From positions 444,758 to 508,757 of the forward strand of contig VZRR01004509.1 in the NCBI GenBank assembly GCA_013398015.1: a DNA stretch of 64,000 nt. The letters run 5' to 3'. Below, in pieces: positions 11,823 through 25,612 of the stretch. Positions within the stretch are counted from its first letter, which is position 1. Every line of letters starts with the position of its first letter. The notes below the pieces were generated by a model. The model was not told the origin of the DNA, ran no database searches, and saw only the letters and a list, made by a program, of their open reading frames with translations. The DNA is from Oreocharis arfaki (Eukaryota > Chordata > Aves > Passeriformes > Paramythiidae). The translations under genes and the position numbers were made by a program.

Positions 11823-14800
11823 TGTGAAATTACAATAGCCCTGCATAATTATCAATCTACTAAAATAAGGCTTTTCAAATGCTTACCCACTGACCTGTTC
11901 AGTGTCTTGTTGCACAACAGCCCCTCATGAACGTATTAATCATTGACATATCACCGTTGAAACATTCAATATGTTACACTGGAGCTTCCCACTCCTCCCC
12001 TCAGGGCACAATCCTTTCTTACTGCACTGGCTCACTCAGCATCTGTATTATTCACTTTAGCAGTAATAGTGCAGTTTAATCTTTAGAGCTTTTCAAAAAG
12101 GGCTGCAACAGAAAAATGCGTGTGGAATGGGGTGTGAAATAGCAATTAATATGTTCAGCAATCTGCACAAACAAAGCCCTATCCTCTGCAAGCAGGATTC
12201 AACTAATTAGGGGGCAAGTGCACTTTTATTTGGCAGTGATATTCAAGCTACTTCTGCAGCCTGGTCTCCTTGCTTTTTCAGTCCTCACTTCAAACAAACT
12301 TTTAAGAAATTTGGTAAAAATCCTACTCAGAAAATAAACTGCTTTCTGAAAAGCATGCACTTACCCCGGAGCTTTGCAGGTATCAGGTGATGAAGGACGT
12401 CAGGTTTTAGCTCGATCCTGCGGCTGCATTAACCCTTCCTCAGGAAAGCCTGGGTTTGTTCCAATGCTCTTCTTATCTGCCAAACACTCCAAACAGAACA
12501 CATAGTGAAGCTCAGATCCCAAGCTACTTACATTAAGATATGATGGAAACATCATTGTTAACATAATCACTCCCTGTCCACATTACATGCATATTTCAAA
12601 ACAGACACCCATTTCAGGGCATTTTGTTTAGAACTATTTTATCTCTGTACTTCAGAAAAAGCATATAGCAGGGAAAACTCCCTGAAGCCCAAGCACAGTG
12701 CAGGATCATGCCACTGCTTCATGCAAGGTTAAATTCACCACCACACTGTTATCCAACAAAAGAACACCCAATTATCACTGAAATAGCAAATTTTTCCTTT
12801 AGGACATACAGCTCCTCTGTCCTCTTTAGCAGAAGACTGACACAGCTGAGGAAACTGCTCCCCTCAACTTGTACTTTCCCATAGTATTCACAGAAATGTA
12901 AGCTGAAAAGAAAGGAAAGGAAGAGCATCCTTCCTTCCAGATGCCGGCTAAACTCGTAAGCTTAGGAGAATACCAGCTACAGCAGCTGGAACTGCAGCTG
13001 GGAGCCCCAGACTGACTCTCGAACCACCTTTGATAGGGCCAAAAGCACAGTCAGGGTGAAATGGAGCATAACAAAGACTGCTACCTCGAGCTGAAGTCAT
13101 CTTTTAGGCCTCACTGCAGGTGGGGTGCACCTTAGAGGTGGTGTTTCAAGACATAATCACCCATTTCATTTCATATTACAACAGTTTGTCGTTTTAACTA
13201 GGAACACCACACATACCTATAGTGTTGTCTTAATGGTTTTTTTCTAAGTAAGGCTGATAACCGACCTTATCACATTTTCTCAGTTCAGGCACTTAAAAAG
13301 TAAACCAAAAAACTAGTTTGTTTGTTTAAAAAAAGAAAAACCTTGCTCATCTGCTTGTCCCCTTCCAGTATCTGTGTTAAGAAATGTTGAGCAGCATTTC
13401 CTTCCCCAGCCCCCTCCCTTGTTAATCAGTTCACTATAGATGCTTTCTCACACATCAGAAATGTATGCTAACTCATTTTATTGGCACAAAGGATGTGCTA
13501 AACATTGTGTTGTTCTCTTCCTTCAGTGTACACTTCCTAGAAAATGAAAAAAGCATTACGTATTCCCACTCCACAGGATGCCAAACAGAAATCTCCTGAG
13601 CAAACAGAAGAAGTTATTCAGTGTAATAACCATAAAGGCAAGAATGAGATTACAGGAAAACATCCTCTACCGCTGTAAACACTATCTGCAAGGCTTACTA
13701 TTCACAACCATTACATTTCCATGCTGAGACAATTCCAATCCCTTCTCTTCTCATTGCTAAAGCAGGCACATTTTTTTTTTCATCATTTTGGATCTCCTAT
13801 GTACTATTTTTGCATAGAGGAAGAAACATGTGTTGATAAATGAGTCTGAAAGTCAATCAAAACCAACACTGAATCATGTATCCCTTGTTTTAAGGTTTGA
13901 TACTCCCCCCCAAAAATGTTTAAAAAAATCAGGAATGAATAGCCTAGGGAGTTTCTGCTTTGGCAGAACTACAGTAAAGCAGTAGCCAAACACATTGCTA
14001 CTGGCATTCAGTCTTGGATATTTTAAGCCAGCAAAATCATAGCTTGATTCACTATAATTAAAAGAGATGCTCAAAGGGGGCACTGCAAGGCTAAGTGGAG
14101 AAATTACACGAAATGTATTTTAACAATGAAAATTACTTGGGCAATCAAAAGACAGGGAAAATGGTGTTTTCTATGCTTTGAAACTAAATCAGGAAAATTG
14201 GAAAAAAGAAAAAAAAAACACGTAGTAGTAATTAGATGTGAATTCTCCCCGGTTCGCTAAAACAGCCTGTTTGGAACAGTGCTCTGCGTTAAATCTTGCA
14301 TGCTCCAGGTCTGCATTTTGCCAGCCCTGAATCTTTTGCAAACAAAGATCGTACAAAGAATTGCAATCCACTGACCAAGGTCTGCCTAAACACGTGTTGC
14401 CCTTTTCTTTAGAACAATGTTGGACATTTTGCTGTCATTGCAAAATGGATCAACTTATATCCACGTGGAAAGTCTTTCACAGTGTTCCCCACTGCAGTGC
14501 TTCACTGCAGCTGCTTTATCTCGATTACGGTGGGGGAAAAAAGCCATTAACCAATTTGATGATTGGTTAAAGAAAGCTCATGTCTAAAACTGTTAGTCTC
14601 ATCTCAGCTATTCTTGTCAGGCTCCATATGGTTCCTATAACAAACAGTTATCACTTTATAAGAAAATGTGAATTTCTGTCCAGTTTGTCCAGTTTCTAAT
14701 AGAGTTTGGACACGTTCTGCTCATTCTGCTGTTTTGAAGTCACTCTCCTCATTTTTTAACGACTTTATAAACAGAGCAATGAACAGGGCTATTGTGTCCT

Positions 14801-14923
14801 GCTGCATCTGATTTACATCTGCATTAAATACTCCTTATGGCTCCCTCCAGCAGTGTAGAGCACTTTCAAGGAGCCTTATGAAACTCAGCCCAAGGCCCAG
14901 AGACAACACCAGAATGAAGGCAA
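11823..14923. other. Intergenic DNA, nothing recognised
   Basis: AT-rich unique sequence with short homopolymer runs. No coding family, structured RNA or well-matched transposon was recognised on either strand. Confidence 0.6.
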
Positions 14924-15205
14924 GGGGTCTCATTACGACAGGAGAAGCTGGGGCCTTATTACCAAGGGAGAAGCTGGGGTCTCATTACAAAGGGAGAAGT
15001 TAGGGTCTCATTACCAAGGGAGAAGTTGGGGTCTCATCACCAAGGGAGAAGTTGGGGTCTCAGTACCAAGGGAGAAGTTGGGGTGTCATTACCAAGGGAG
15101 AAGTTGGGGTCGCATTACCACGAAGTTAGGGTCTCATCACCAAGGGAGAAGTTGGGGTCTCAGTACCAAGGGAGAAGTCGGGGTCTCAGTACCAAGGGAG
15201 AAGTT
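14924..15205. repeat. 26-bp minisatellite, about 11 copies
   Basis: Contiguous copies of a 26-bp unit of the form GGGGTCTCATTACCAAGGG followed by AGAAGTT. Ten copies are 26 bp and one internal copy near 15103-15124 is shortened to 22 bp. The earliest copies are the most divergent (GACAGG, GCCTTA), and CATTACC/CAGTACC/CATCACC variants alternate along the array. Because copies are head to tail without spacers, this is a VNTR-type array and not a CRISPR. The open frames here follow the repeat and are not genes. Confidence 0.95.
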
Positions 15206-16929
15206 AGCACTTAAAGGGAGTGGAAAAGTGAACTACAAGCCACACACACTGAGTCTATTTTCTGCATGCATGGCAGTGATCCATATGGTGACATTTCATC
15301 TATAAATTTATTAGCAACACTAAGTAACAGCTTTCTAGTCTTGCGCTCAGAGCTGACGCCCACTGTTCTCAAAATGCTATAGTGGACTTGTGGAGGGAAG
15401 TTATAAGAATCTTTGGCTTCCAAGCCTCAGGCATTGATAATTTGCTGGCAGAATAAAGGTAATTCAGACTGCAGCATTTTTATAATCAGGCTATGTAAAG
15501 CCACATAGATAAGATACAGGTATGGTATACAAGATACAGGATAAGAGAAACCCCCTTTGTCCAGCCTACAACATGGTTCCTGTACTGCTCAAGATCCATG
15601 GTAAAGGAAGCTTCCTACAGCTTCTCCTTAGAGAAATCTGATGGGGATCATAAATCAGGTCAATATATTAAGGCTGTTAGAAGAATGACTAGAAATATTA
15701 ACTTAATTCAGATACAGCTTAGTCTAAATTGCTTTACTGAAACACAGTGGCTGCAGAGGCATCACAAACTGCTCATGGCCAAGCCTGTGCTCTGTCCTAC
15801 CCTTCTAGCCATTTTTTACATCACCTTTCAGTGCACTGAGCAGTCTGGCTCCAGGCATCACACAGAGTAATTGTTCCATGTGCTAAGAGATAACCTACAT
15901 GTCACAGGCAGATGTAACTGGTCTTCTTACCTTAACCTCAAATAAACTGATGGTTATTTTACTTTGGTGGTGTTTCTTGAATGCATTTATAGGCACTTTT
16001 TTATCATTAATTGGGAACGAATGTGAATCCAGAGGGTACAGGTGATGTGAAATGACATTTTAGAGTGGCTTCACTTTTTCAGAAAAAGGATAGAAGGCAC
16101 ATTATTCTGTAACCGAATTTAAGATTAAGTCTGTATCTGTCAAACTTATTTTGATTAGCCTTATCATGCATCTTATACAGTATAAAAACACAATGGGGAA
16201 CATAAAACCACCGTCCATTCACCAGGTAATTTTTCAAATGCGTAGCAAAACTCTACTCAATAATATAGAGGACCACCACCCAGCCTGAAAATCTGGTAGT
16301 CAGGCTATCCATAGTGATCTCATGGTTCTGCTATGATTCCGGAACATAGAAATCCATTAAAATGCTTTCATTAATCCCTGATGCTTTTACTGTATGCAAA
16401 AGGCACGCAGCTTGCTTTATACAACAGGTTTTAACCTTCTGCCATGACTCCTTCCTGACTCTCACTGGCTTAGGGAGGGAAATAAGTGATGAATCTAAAC
16501 CACAACAATGGAAAATCTAGAGACAAGTTAGGGCAAAAAGTTTTGCAGACATAACTACCATGACCAGCACATTTGAGTGGGTAAATGGTATTCTGAGGGC
16601 CGTGGTTCATCACCTTTCCACACGAACAGGAAAACATTCAGCTTTACCTTGCTGGAAATAAGTTGTGCAACTCCCATACAAACTGGTGCAGACAGGAGCA
16701 GAAAAATAAAATAAGTTAAGGGAGGGCAAGAGCCTTTTTTACTGAAAACTAGCAATTTGTCTGTATTTCACCCCCAAAGGTCATTGATGCTCATTTACAT
16801 GCAATGTTACATGATTGCTTTTGCTGTTCTTGCTTTGAAGAGAGCTGGATGGTAAAAATTAGGTTCCCTTCCTTGTGTTTTCATTAAGCTAACAGCCAAA
16901 AAAGACAGCAACAAAAATAAAAATAATTT
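15206..16929. other. Intergenic DNA, nothing recognised
   Basis: AT-rich unique sequence without a recognisable gene, RNA or transposon. Confidence 0.6.
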
Positions 16930-16985
16930 TTCTTCTTCATCTTCTTCTTCTTCTTCATCTTCTTCTTCTTCTTCTTCTTCATCAT
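16930..16985. repeat. TTC/GAA microsatellite
   Basis: An interrupted TTC triplet tract with periodic CAT interruptions, pure pyrimidine for long runs on the + strand. It is followed directly by a short AAT-type repeat to about 17001. GAA-TTC tracts can adopt triplex structures in general; no local function is evident. Confidence 0.9.
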
Positions 16986-17001
16986 AACAATAATAATAAT
17001 A

Positions 17002-20000
17002 TCAAAATCTCATAAGCAGACACAAAAAGCACACACTAACTCACAAGCTCTATATGCCCACTGAAAAGAGGTGAACACTGTCCTGCACAGCTGCTTCCAG
17101 AGCCATTGGAACTCATCTGACTCACAGGAATCAAAAGAAATAATAACTGTTGCCTTGAAAAAAATCAAGCACTTCCATGAACCCAAGAATACGGCTTTTT
17201 ACCACCCAAATCTTCCTGGCAGCTCCTTTTCACATTGCAGCACTCAGGCGACTGCAAACACAGGCAAGCTTCAGAGGCAGCCCCACCAGCCAGCCAGCTG
17301 ACACCATCTTCAGGCCGTTTGAAGGATTTAGCTGCTTGTAGCTCTCTGCCACCTCAAAACTGTTAATTTTTTCCTGATGAATTGCACTGGTGCTGGGTCT
17401 CTGCCACCGTCCCCTCAGCCCCACACAAGCACCATCCCTGTCAGCAGAGATAAATGCCTCTGCTTTGTCTCCACTGCAATATTGAGGTACTGCATTTGGG
17501 ATTTCACGAGGAATTGTCTCCCTGCAGGTAACTACTCCTTGTCTATGCAGCAAACACAATAGCTCAAATGCCCAGCTCCCCGTCCTGAGCAAGTAACTTC
17601 AGTTTTGTTACAGATGCCTAGAAAACAACCACCACACCCATCTTTTAAAGTTCACTGCAGCAACTTTAAATTAGTCAGATCAAGGGAAAAAAAAAAAAAT
17701 GCCAAAACTAAGGAAGCAGTGTTTGCGTCATGGGACATTTGCTTGCAAGCTTCTTTCAAATCTAAATCAGGACCCACCATCTTTTTGTCTGCCAAATTTT
17801 TTTCCAAGCTTGACTAAAACTTTAAGCAGCATAATCACAACAGGAGGTCCTGTAGCATTCAGTGATAAACATTTACTAGAGCAAAGACAACATTAATTTC
17901 TTAATTTAAAAACCAGCTGAGAAAAATAATTTTTCCTTTAGTAATATAAAAATCAAAACTGTCCTTTTTTATTTCCTTATTTTTTTAAGATAAATTTTAA
18001 ATTAACTACTATGCTGGAAATACATCAGGGGAATTCATTCTTCTGTTTCAGATTTGAAGGATTAACTCTTCAATTATTAAGTTGTACCAACAGCTGATCA
18101 CTTGCTGCGCAGCCTATTTTTAAAAGTACGTGAAAGATTAGTGTAAGCAGAATACCTAGAATAAGAACATTTAGCAAAACCCTGCCATGCAGAAATCTGA
18201 AATTTGTGTTTGAGACCTGGTATATCAACTTACAGTTAATGCCAGGCTTGCTCTCAGGGGAGCTCAGGTCACTTTTTAATGGCCTTCAACAGCTGCACAC
18301 ACAACCCTCCTCCCTCCCCAACATACACCACCCAACATACAAGTATTGTTTCCAACTATGGGGGCAATTCAAATCCTTACTAAAAACATTTGATGCCTGC
18401 TTTACATTCAAAATTACATATTAATTCACAAAAGGAAGGACATCACAATTTTCTCTTTTTAAAAATAATGGCTGGGGTGGGAGGGGACTTTTTCAAACTG
18501 GGATTGATTCGTTTCTCTAGAGCCACCAGCAGGTCCCTTTGAGGCCCTGCTAAAACCCTGGAGGCCATATTCCAGAGGATTTGTACTTTGCAGAGCGCCA
18601 GGGTGAGAAGAAGAGAGGGAGGAACTAGAAATCCCTCCAAAGCATCATTCTCTGCTTGCTGCTAAGTGTTACTCTTTGTGAGTCCCTCTAACCGAGGTGT
18701 TGGTGCTCCAGGAACAGCAGGCAGGTTAGGAAACAAGAGCAAGTAACTGTCTCCTCTGAAGCTCTCCTGAATGTCTCACTCTGCCTATAAAATGCAGTGA
18801 TTTCTCTGATAAGCCCCTCAGTATGCCCCTCCCTGCATCTGTTTCCTTGAAAAATCCAGCATGTCTAAACCCACCAGAGTGCATCGTTCTGTTCAAAGGA
18901 ACAACACCTCATTTGCAAGAACTCACACTTTCAGGTTGTCCTAGTGAATGATGTTTTCCAGCATATCCTTCTGAAAATTGCACCCCATGAAGAGTTTACT
19001 GCTCTCCTGACCTGCTAGCTCCAGGTTACAAAGACCTGGCAAATACAGACGTCAAACACAAGCTACCTTGTTTAAAAAACTCCTTTAACTTAAACAAAGC
19101 ATTACCTCAGAACTGCCGCCATAGACCTGAGTAAGCCAAGACAAGAAGTGACATGAAATAAATTAAGTCTTAACAAATTTATGTGACCCCTTGAGCACAA
19201 GCTTTATTTCTCTGGTAACTTCTGCACCGTGCAAGCCAAAGCAGCGGAGAGCTCGGGCACAGCAGCAGCCAGCTGAGAGGGTATGCAGTGACTGCTCAGC
19301 TTTGCAACAAGAATTACAGCTCTAGCAGGCGTTAGCAAAGCATCAGCACAGCAAGAGTTAAGAGCATGGCCTGCACTTTACTGGTGGGAATAGTTTGGGA
19401 AACAGAAACAGTAGGAATAGGATCCTTTAAAATGACTACAGTTTTTATGAACGTATTTTCACAGGACATCCCAGTTAAGCCAGACAGCATATTTACAATA
19501 GAGTCCTGTCTAAGGACAGCTTAAAACTATTATACAGTACATACAGAAGGACAATACGGTCCCAGTACAAGCTACCAGCAGGCAGTAAATCATGTCAAAG
19601 CCTCATGTTACACCTGATTAACTGCTTGGCTCCAGTACTGCAACCTACTCCAAGAATGCTTGCTTCAGTGTAGTTAAGAGTTGTCAGAGAATTTATGTCA
19701 TCTGATGGCAAGTCACATAAAATAGTGCCCCAGTGTATCATTCGAGAAGCATTACTTGGCATGAGCTGCAAGAGTGTCTGGCTTCACACCTGCAGTATCC
19801 TCTGGAGCTGTGTATTCCTTAAAAGTGGACTCCATTTAGATGTCCCATTTACTAGAAGAAATCACATCACCTCTGTCCCTATGGGATCATATGATCCTGG
19901 ACTACAACTCTATCTGAATTACAAACACATCCAAAATTTTATCACTCATGAGTCAGTCTACCTTCAACATGGCAACTGCAATAAAATTAAATTTCCCACA

Positions 20001-23000
20001 AAATTTTCTTTGATTCTTCAAATGGCTTAAAAATAGATACCCTTGTAAATACGAAGATCTTACATTATATACTAAATGCACAAGCCTGAGAGTGGACCAA
20101 ACAGTAAAATCTTTCCACCACCTGAACACAAAGGAAACTCAAGCCACTAGAGAGGCAAATTTCAAGAGCATCCCAAGGTCCAGAGATTGGATGCCTGTCA
20201 CACACACACAAGGTACTCTGAAAACCAAGCAATAATCCTTATGAAGTCTGTGTTTATCCAACTGTCAATCAGCAAGACATCTGGCATTATCTGAGATGTC
20301 TTGCATCTTGATCAAGAGTTACAGTCCTGTAACTAACACCAAAAGTGTTTAATTGTACAGACCACTAGTCCTGACTCTGTGTGTTCCTGCACAGCTTTTC
20401 TCAGAGTTGTGCAGGAATTTAGCAGAAAGCTGCATGCCAATTTTAGCAGTATTATCGTCTACACCACACACACAAACAAATCCAGTATTTCTATGGAGCT
20501 CCTCACGCTTGGCCAGCAGGAGGCTTGCTTATATTCTTTCGTAAGATTAAGTAATCATCACATATTTTTAAAGTGCAGTCCTATTATCTCTTTCCTTAGG
20601 CAAGGCAGTGATACTGCAGCTTTACCCTGGATAAAATGTTGAGATGGTCTGTACTTCAAGTCTCTGCAGGAAATGTAAACCCAGTAAAGAGGACAATTTC
20701 TTGCATTTACCATGTGGCAACACACACGGTAGGGTAAGCCCCTGAATTCCTCCTCTTACTTATTGATTGAGGCAATTTTTTATTATAACAATTACATCAC
20801 AGATCACAGAAAAACATTTTCTTCTAAAATTAACCAAGGAGTTTAGTTAAAATCAGAACAGGTCTTCTAAAATAGCAGCAAAACAACAGAGCACAGACAT
20901 CTGGACTGCAAACATATTTACCTATTTTTTATGCTCAGTCATAACAGCATTTCCACAGCTAACACAAGAAGAGCTTTAACAAATGAAAAGCCTGATGTTA
21001 CGTCACTTTTCCCTGGTAGAAGATGAAAAAAAGTCCTTCTGGTTTTAGCAAAGAGTAAGACACAAGCTAAATGCTGAGGCCATGGTGAAACAGACATGCA
21101 AAATCTATTAGAAATCCAGATATGGAAATGCAGATCAATGCATCCACCAGCTGTAGTGACATTTAAGGGAGAGGAGAGGAGAGCATCTGAACAGTCCAAC
21201 CATGGTGGCCTTTGGACACAAGCACCTGAGTAATTGAGAGGAAAGAAAGAAACCAGCACGGGTTCCCTAGCAAGGTGTGACATGAGACATAACTACCCAG
21301 CACCAGGGAGCTGCAATCTGAAATGGAAATGCACACAACAGCATCAAGGGTGGAAGGTTTTTGGCTAAGCACTTAATGCTGGGAGAAGAGTTTGAGGATT
21401 GGTAAACTGACACCAGCTGTTCAGAGAACTTCTCTCTCTGAACCCAGAATGGCACAGGACTTGTCCTTACAGATGGCAAAGCTTCAAGGGACAGTAGCTC
21501 TGACATCATCGCTAATGATGCCACATTTTTGGATTCAGAGCTCGTAGCTTGGAAAGGAGGAAATGTAGGTGGGAGGGAAGCAGCTCAGCCATCACTGAGT
21601 TCAGCAGTTGTAAGAGTCAGCAAGGCTCCCAGGATTTAGGGAATTGCTCTCCAAGCCTTTGGGGGACACGTGGCCAAAGAGCTGTGCTGCTGTGACACAA
21701 ATCACTGGGCACAGTCCAGGATCTTTGTAGCTACCAGTCACGCTGCAGGGCACAGCGAGGTCCAGGAGGGTGCTCAGCAGGTGCCACTGCCATGGCGTTG
21801 CCACTTAGAGAGCTCAGCGCACTGCGCAGCCTTGACCTTTGCAGATTTGAGGTGACCACTTCAATTGGCTCTGGTTTGGAAAATACAAAATCAGTAAATT
21901 AGCTCTTACCCAGCTTTCTAATCTCCAGGTGCTTTTATTTAATGGCAAGAAAAATCAGAGGTTCAGTCTCAACTAAAGTTTCAGTGAATTTAACAGCTGA
22001 AAATGTGACACAGGCTGGCTGTGCTCATTGCCTTGCTCAATCCCCTGCGAATTCACAAAGTGGAAGCAGTGGTATCTGCCTATACAAACCTGGTGACTAA
22101 GTGCAAGTATTACTTATACGTGGTTTTCTTTCCCCTGTCTTGCAATTCTTCACCTGGAGCATCAAATACCAGAGCCATGATGTGTTAACACCACCTTTCC
22201 TGTGGGGCTGTGCTCTACCGGTTCACAGCAGGCTTCCAAGAAGCTGTGTGCCTCTGGTACTTCAGACTGCTAGAGACACCCATAAGGCAAAACTGAATGG
22301 AAACTGCAGTATTCCTTCCAAATGCATCCATGCAATTTTTAAAATCGACTTTCAAAAATGCACCAAACACACCCAGGGGAAATAAGCCAACCATGTGGAT
22401 TGCTGCCTGAAACAATTATACAGATAGCTCAGGGCGTTTAGCGCAGTGATGAAAGAAAAGAAGCGAGAAAAAGCGATCAGAAGGCTTCACAGCAATAACG
22501 TGGTTTAGCAAATCCTGCGCTTCCCGTTCCGCAAGAGAAACTTTGACATCACCTAGATTTATAAATACCAAACCACACGTGTTGGTTTTCCCAGTTCAGG
22601 AGTCCCTGCTGAGAAGTTCAGTATCATACAGGAAGCACTCCTGTAGCAGAGGGCTGTCTACCGCTCTCATTTTGACATACCTGCAGATTTGGGACTTCAT
22701 CGTTATTTCACCACATGGCTTTGTAGGAAGTGATTTCACTGCAAATAAGACTACCTGCTCATAAAAAGGCTTGTACATTCAAGTGCAGTACTGAAAGGCA
22801 ATTAAAGCTGTGCTTTGCCAGGGTACCAGGCTAGAGGGGGCTGCGCTGAGGAGGAGCACAAAGACAGGTAATGGACTTCAGGATTTCTCAAAGCCAGAGT
22901 TGTGAGCTGAGCTGTCTAAATACACGTCAAGCCTCAAAACCTGACAAGCTTTCCCTTACTGAACTTCAAGAGAATTGAAAGGGAACGCAGGCACAGTTTC

Positions 23001-25154
23001 TGGTGAGCACAGTTTGATGAAGCTCTGAAAAATAAGCCTTTGGAGTTTTTTAATATTTCCTTTAAATTAAATATTCATCTGATAGTAGTTAAACAACATA
23101 GTGGCAAGTTTTAACACGTGCAATGAAATGGTATTTCACTACCTTCAAACAGCCAGCAGGATGAGATATCAGACATTAGCGCTGGCTGTATTATTCCTCC
23201 ACTGAAACTACACCTACAGTATTTCAGCATTACAGCAATTGGCACTTGCATCATCTTTTCCCTTATTAAAAAAACCCCAACACAACTTGATCAGTGTTTC
23301 TACAAGCAACTCTTGCTCAATTAAAATACTATATCCAAATAGATTTACTCTACACCCTGTTTTGTCATGAAAGTACTAAATTCCAGATGATGAGCATATG
23401 TGGGTGTCTGCTCCTGACTAACTCCTGTTTAAATACATATTTCAAAGATACTTTCCATATAGTCAAGGTCAATGGGGAGCAAGCAGGAAAAACTGAATTG
23501 TTAAAATTGCACAGAAGGATTAAGAAAGTTAGGCACAAGGAGTTTGTTTCAATGCTAATTTTAGCAGGATTCAAATCCGTATTTTTTTTGTATGTGTTAT
23601 TTTGTTGAGGCTTGAAGTCTTGGAATCCATGAGACACAAATCACTGAGTAAAAACTACAGTGTGAACACATAAATAATAGATAACCTAGTTAAGAAGACG
23701 CCTGTAAGATGCCTGTAAACATTTCCAGTATTTCCTTGGTTTGTTACGTATCATACCCCAGAACGTGAATTTCAATAGAAACCCTGGCTGTTTGGGATCC
23801 ATGTGCCAGGAGCACAGCACACCTCCCCAGAAACCCAAAAAGAGTAACAGAGATACAAATAAAATGGAGAAGGAAAGATCACAAGTTAACAGATAAAGAC
23901 AGAGGCAGTCTTTAAAGTGACCTATGCTGTACTCAAATATCCTTATTTATCCATACTATGAAGATTTTAATAACACAGTCTCCTTGAAAAAAGTTTGGTA
24001 AGACAGTTCTAACCATACTATAAGGCCCTATTAACAAATATAATGCCAGTGCCATCACACACAATGGCATTCTTATGCAAAACCAAGAACTTTGCAAGGA
24101 CAACACACTTCCCAGACTATATATAGCTACTTGTTTTACAGACAGGGAAACAGAGCCACTGAAAGCCAAAAGCTCTACCCTAAGGGGTTTTGCCTCAAAG
24201 TTTGAGTTAGAGAGTCAGCTGAGCAACTTGACTACTGCTTCAAATGCTGATCATTGCTCCACTTTCACCTTCTATTCTCCTTCCTACGTTTCTAGTGTTT
24301 ATTCAACTGCACACCCATCTATCTTTGAATAATGCATGCTTGGGTTGAGACACGCATACAATGTTCAGCAAAATGCAGTCATGGCCTCTAAGCATCATCA
24401 CCACACACACAGGATCAGAGGGGTAACAGTCCTAAGGCTGACTATAGGATGGATGGGAAGGAAAGATTGCAAGAGGGAAATTTAACTGAAATAAAGCTGA
24501 TTACGTATCAATCTGATACTTCTGTTTTGCAAAACTTTTGCACAACCTCACCACTCTGAAGCACCTGTGTTGTTACCAACATGCTTTTTTTCTCCAGGTG
24601 AAGTAAGAGTACCTATTAGAGATTAAGTTATAAACACTAAAAAAGAACAAAAAAGGACCCATAATTAGAAAAATCCCCTTTCAGACAATACCAAAATAGC
24701 AAAGCATATACTAGAACGAGTGAAATATTTTATTGCAGTGGAGAAGTGCTTACTGTGTGACCTGGCAGATACTGTGACACACACAAACCTGAATGCTGAT
24801 GAAAGAAATGGGCTTCTACAATTTGAATCTTGCCCTTGCTCCTGGACTGCTTTTCCAAGCAGCGTTCTCTTTAACCAATTTTCCATTTTTAGAAAGACGA
24901 TTTGCAACTGATGGAAGAAATACTGATCTCATGTTTTCATGGATAACAACTCCTTGGATAGTCTGAATCTCAGTGCGAGCCACAACTTGCTTTACAATAT
25001 GCTGGAATTAAACACACCTCACAACACCCGTTACTTTGGCTTAGTTTCAACAGATCTTCCATGTCCTACCCAGCTGGCAGAGGATGAAGCCAAGCCAAGC
25101 CAATGTTTAAGCAAGTAGAAGCAGCTATGGGAGGAAGATCTGGTTTGGAAAATA
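17002..25154. other. Intergenic DNA, nothing recognised
   Basis: About 8 kb of unique AT-rich DNA. All open frames are short, overlap on both strands and match no family I know. A small CpG-containing pocket at about 22430-22530 stands out mildly from its CpG-poor surroundings; I cannot assign it a function. Confidence 0.55.
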
Positions 25155-25612
25155 GCTATGCCAAACAGGTCCAGAGGAGTGCCACGAAGATGATCAGGGG
25201 GCTGGAGCATTTTCCCTATGAGGATAGGCAAAGAGAGTTGGGGTTGTTTAGACTAAAGAGCCAGGCAGAGCCTATAGCAGCCTGCCAGCACTTATGGGGG
25301 CCTACAGAATAGATGGGGAGGGACTCTTTATCAGGAAATGTAGCGATAGGACAAGCAGTAGCAGTTTTAAACTGAAAGAGGGTAGATTTAGATGAGATAT
25401 TAGGAAGAAATTCTTTCCTGTGAGGGCAGTGAGACGCTGGAACAGATTGCCCAGAGAAGCTGTGGATGCCCCACCCCTGGTAGTGCTCAAGACCAAGCTG
25501 GATGGAGCTCTGAGCAACCTGGTCTAGTGGAAGGTGCCCCTGCCCATAGCAGGTTATTGGAACTAGTGGTCTTTAATGTCCCTTGCAACCCAAATCGTTC
25601 TGTGATTCAGTA
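25155..25612 (+). mobile_element. CR1 LINE fragment (3' end)
   Basis: The sequence matches the well-known 3' region of avian CR1 non-LTR retrotransposons over about 460 bp. It includes the segments reading GATGATCAGGGGGCTGGAGC, GGAACAGATTGCCCAGAGAA and GCAACCTGGTCTAGTGGAAG, and it ends with the characteristic CTTGCAACCCAAATCGTTCT followed by a GTGATTC-type tail. It is 5'-truncated, as most CR1 copies are, and lacks an intact reverse transcriptase frame, so it is an inactive relic. A strict target-site duplication is not expected for CR1 and none is obvious. Confidence 0.95.

Noticed and set aside
14924..15205. CRISPR-like array of 26-bp repeats
   Set aside because: The copies are head to tail with no unique spacers, in vertebrate DNA; it is a minisatellite.
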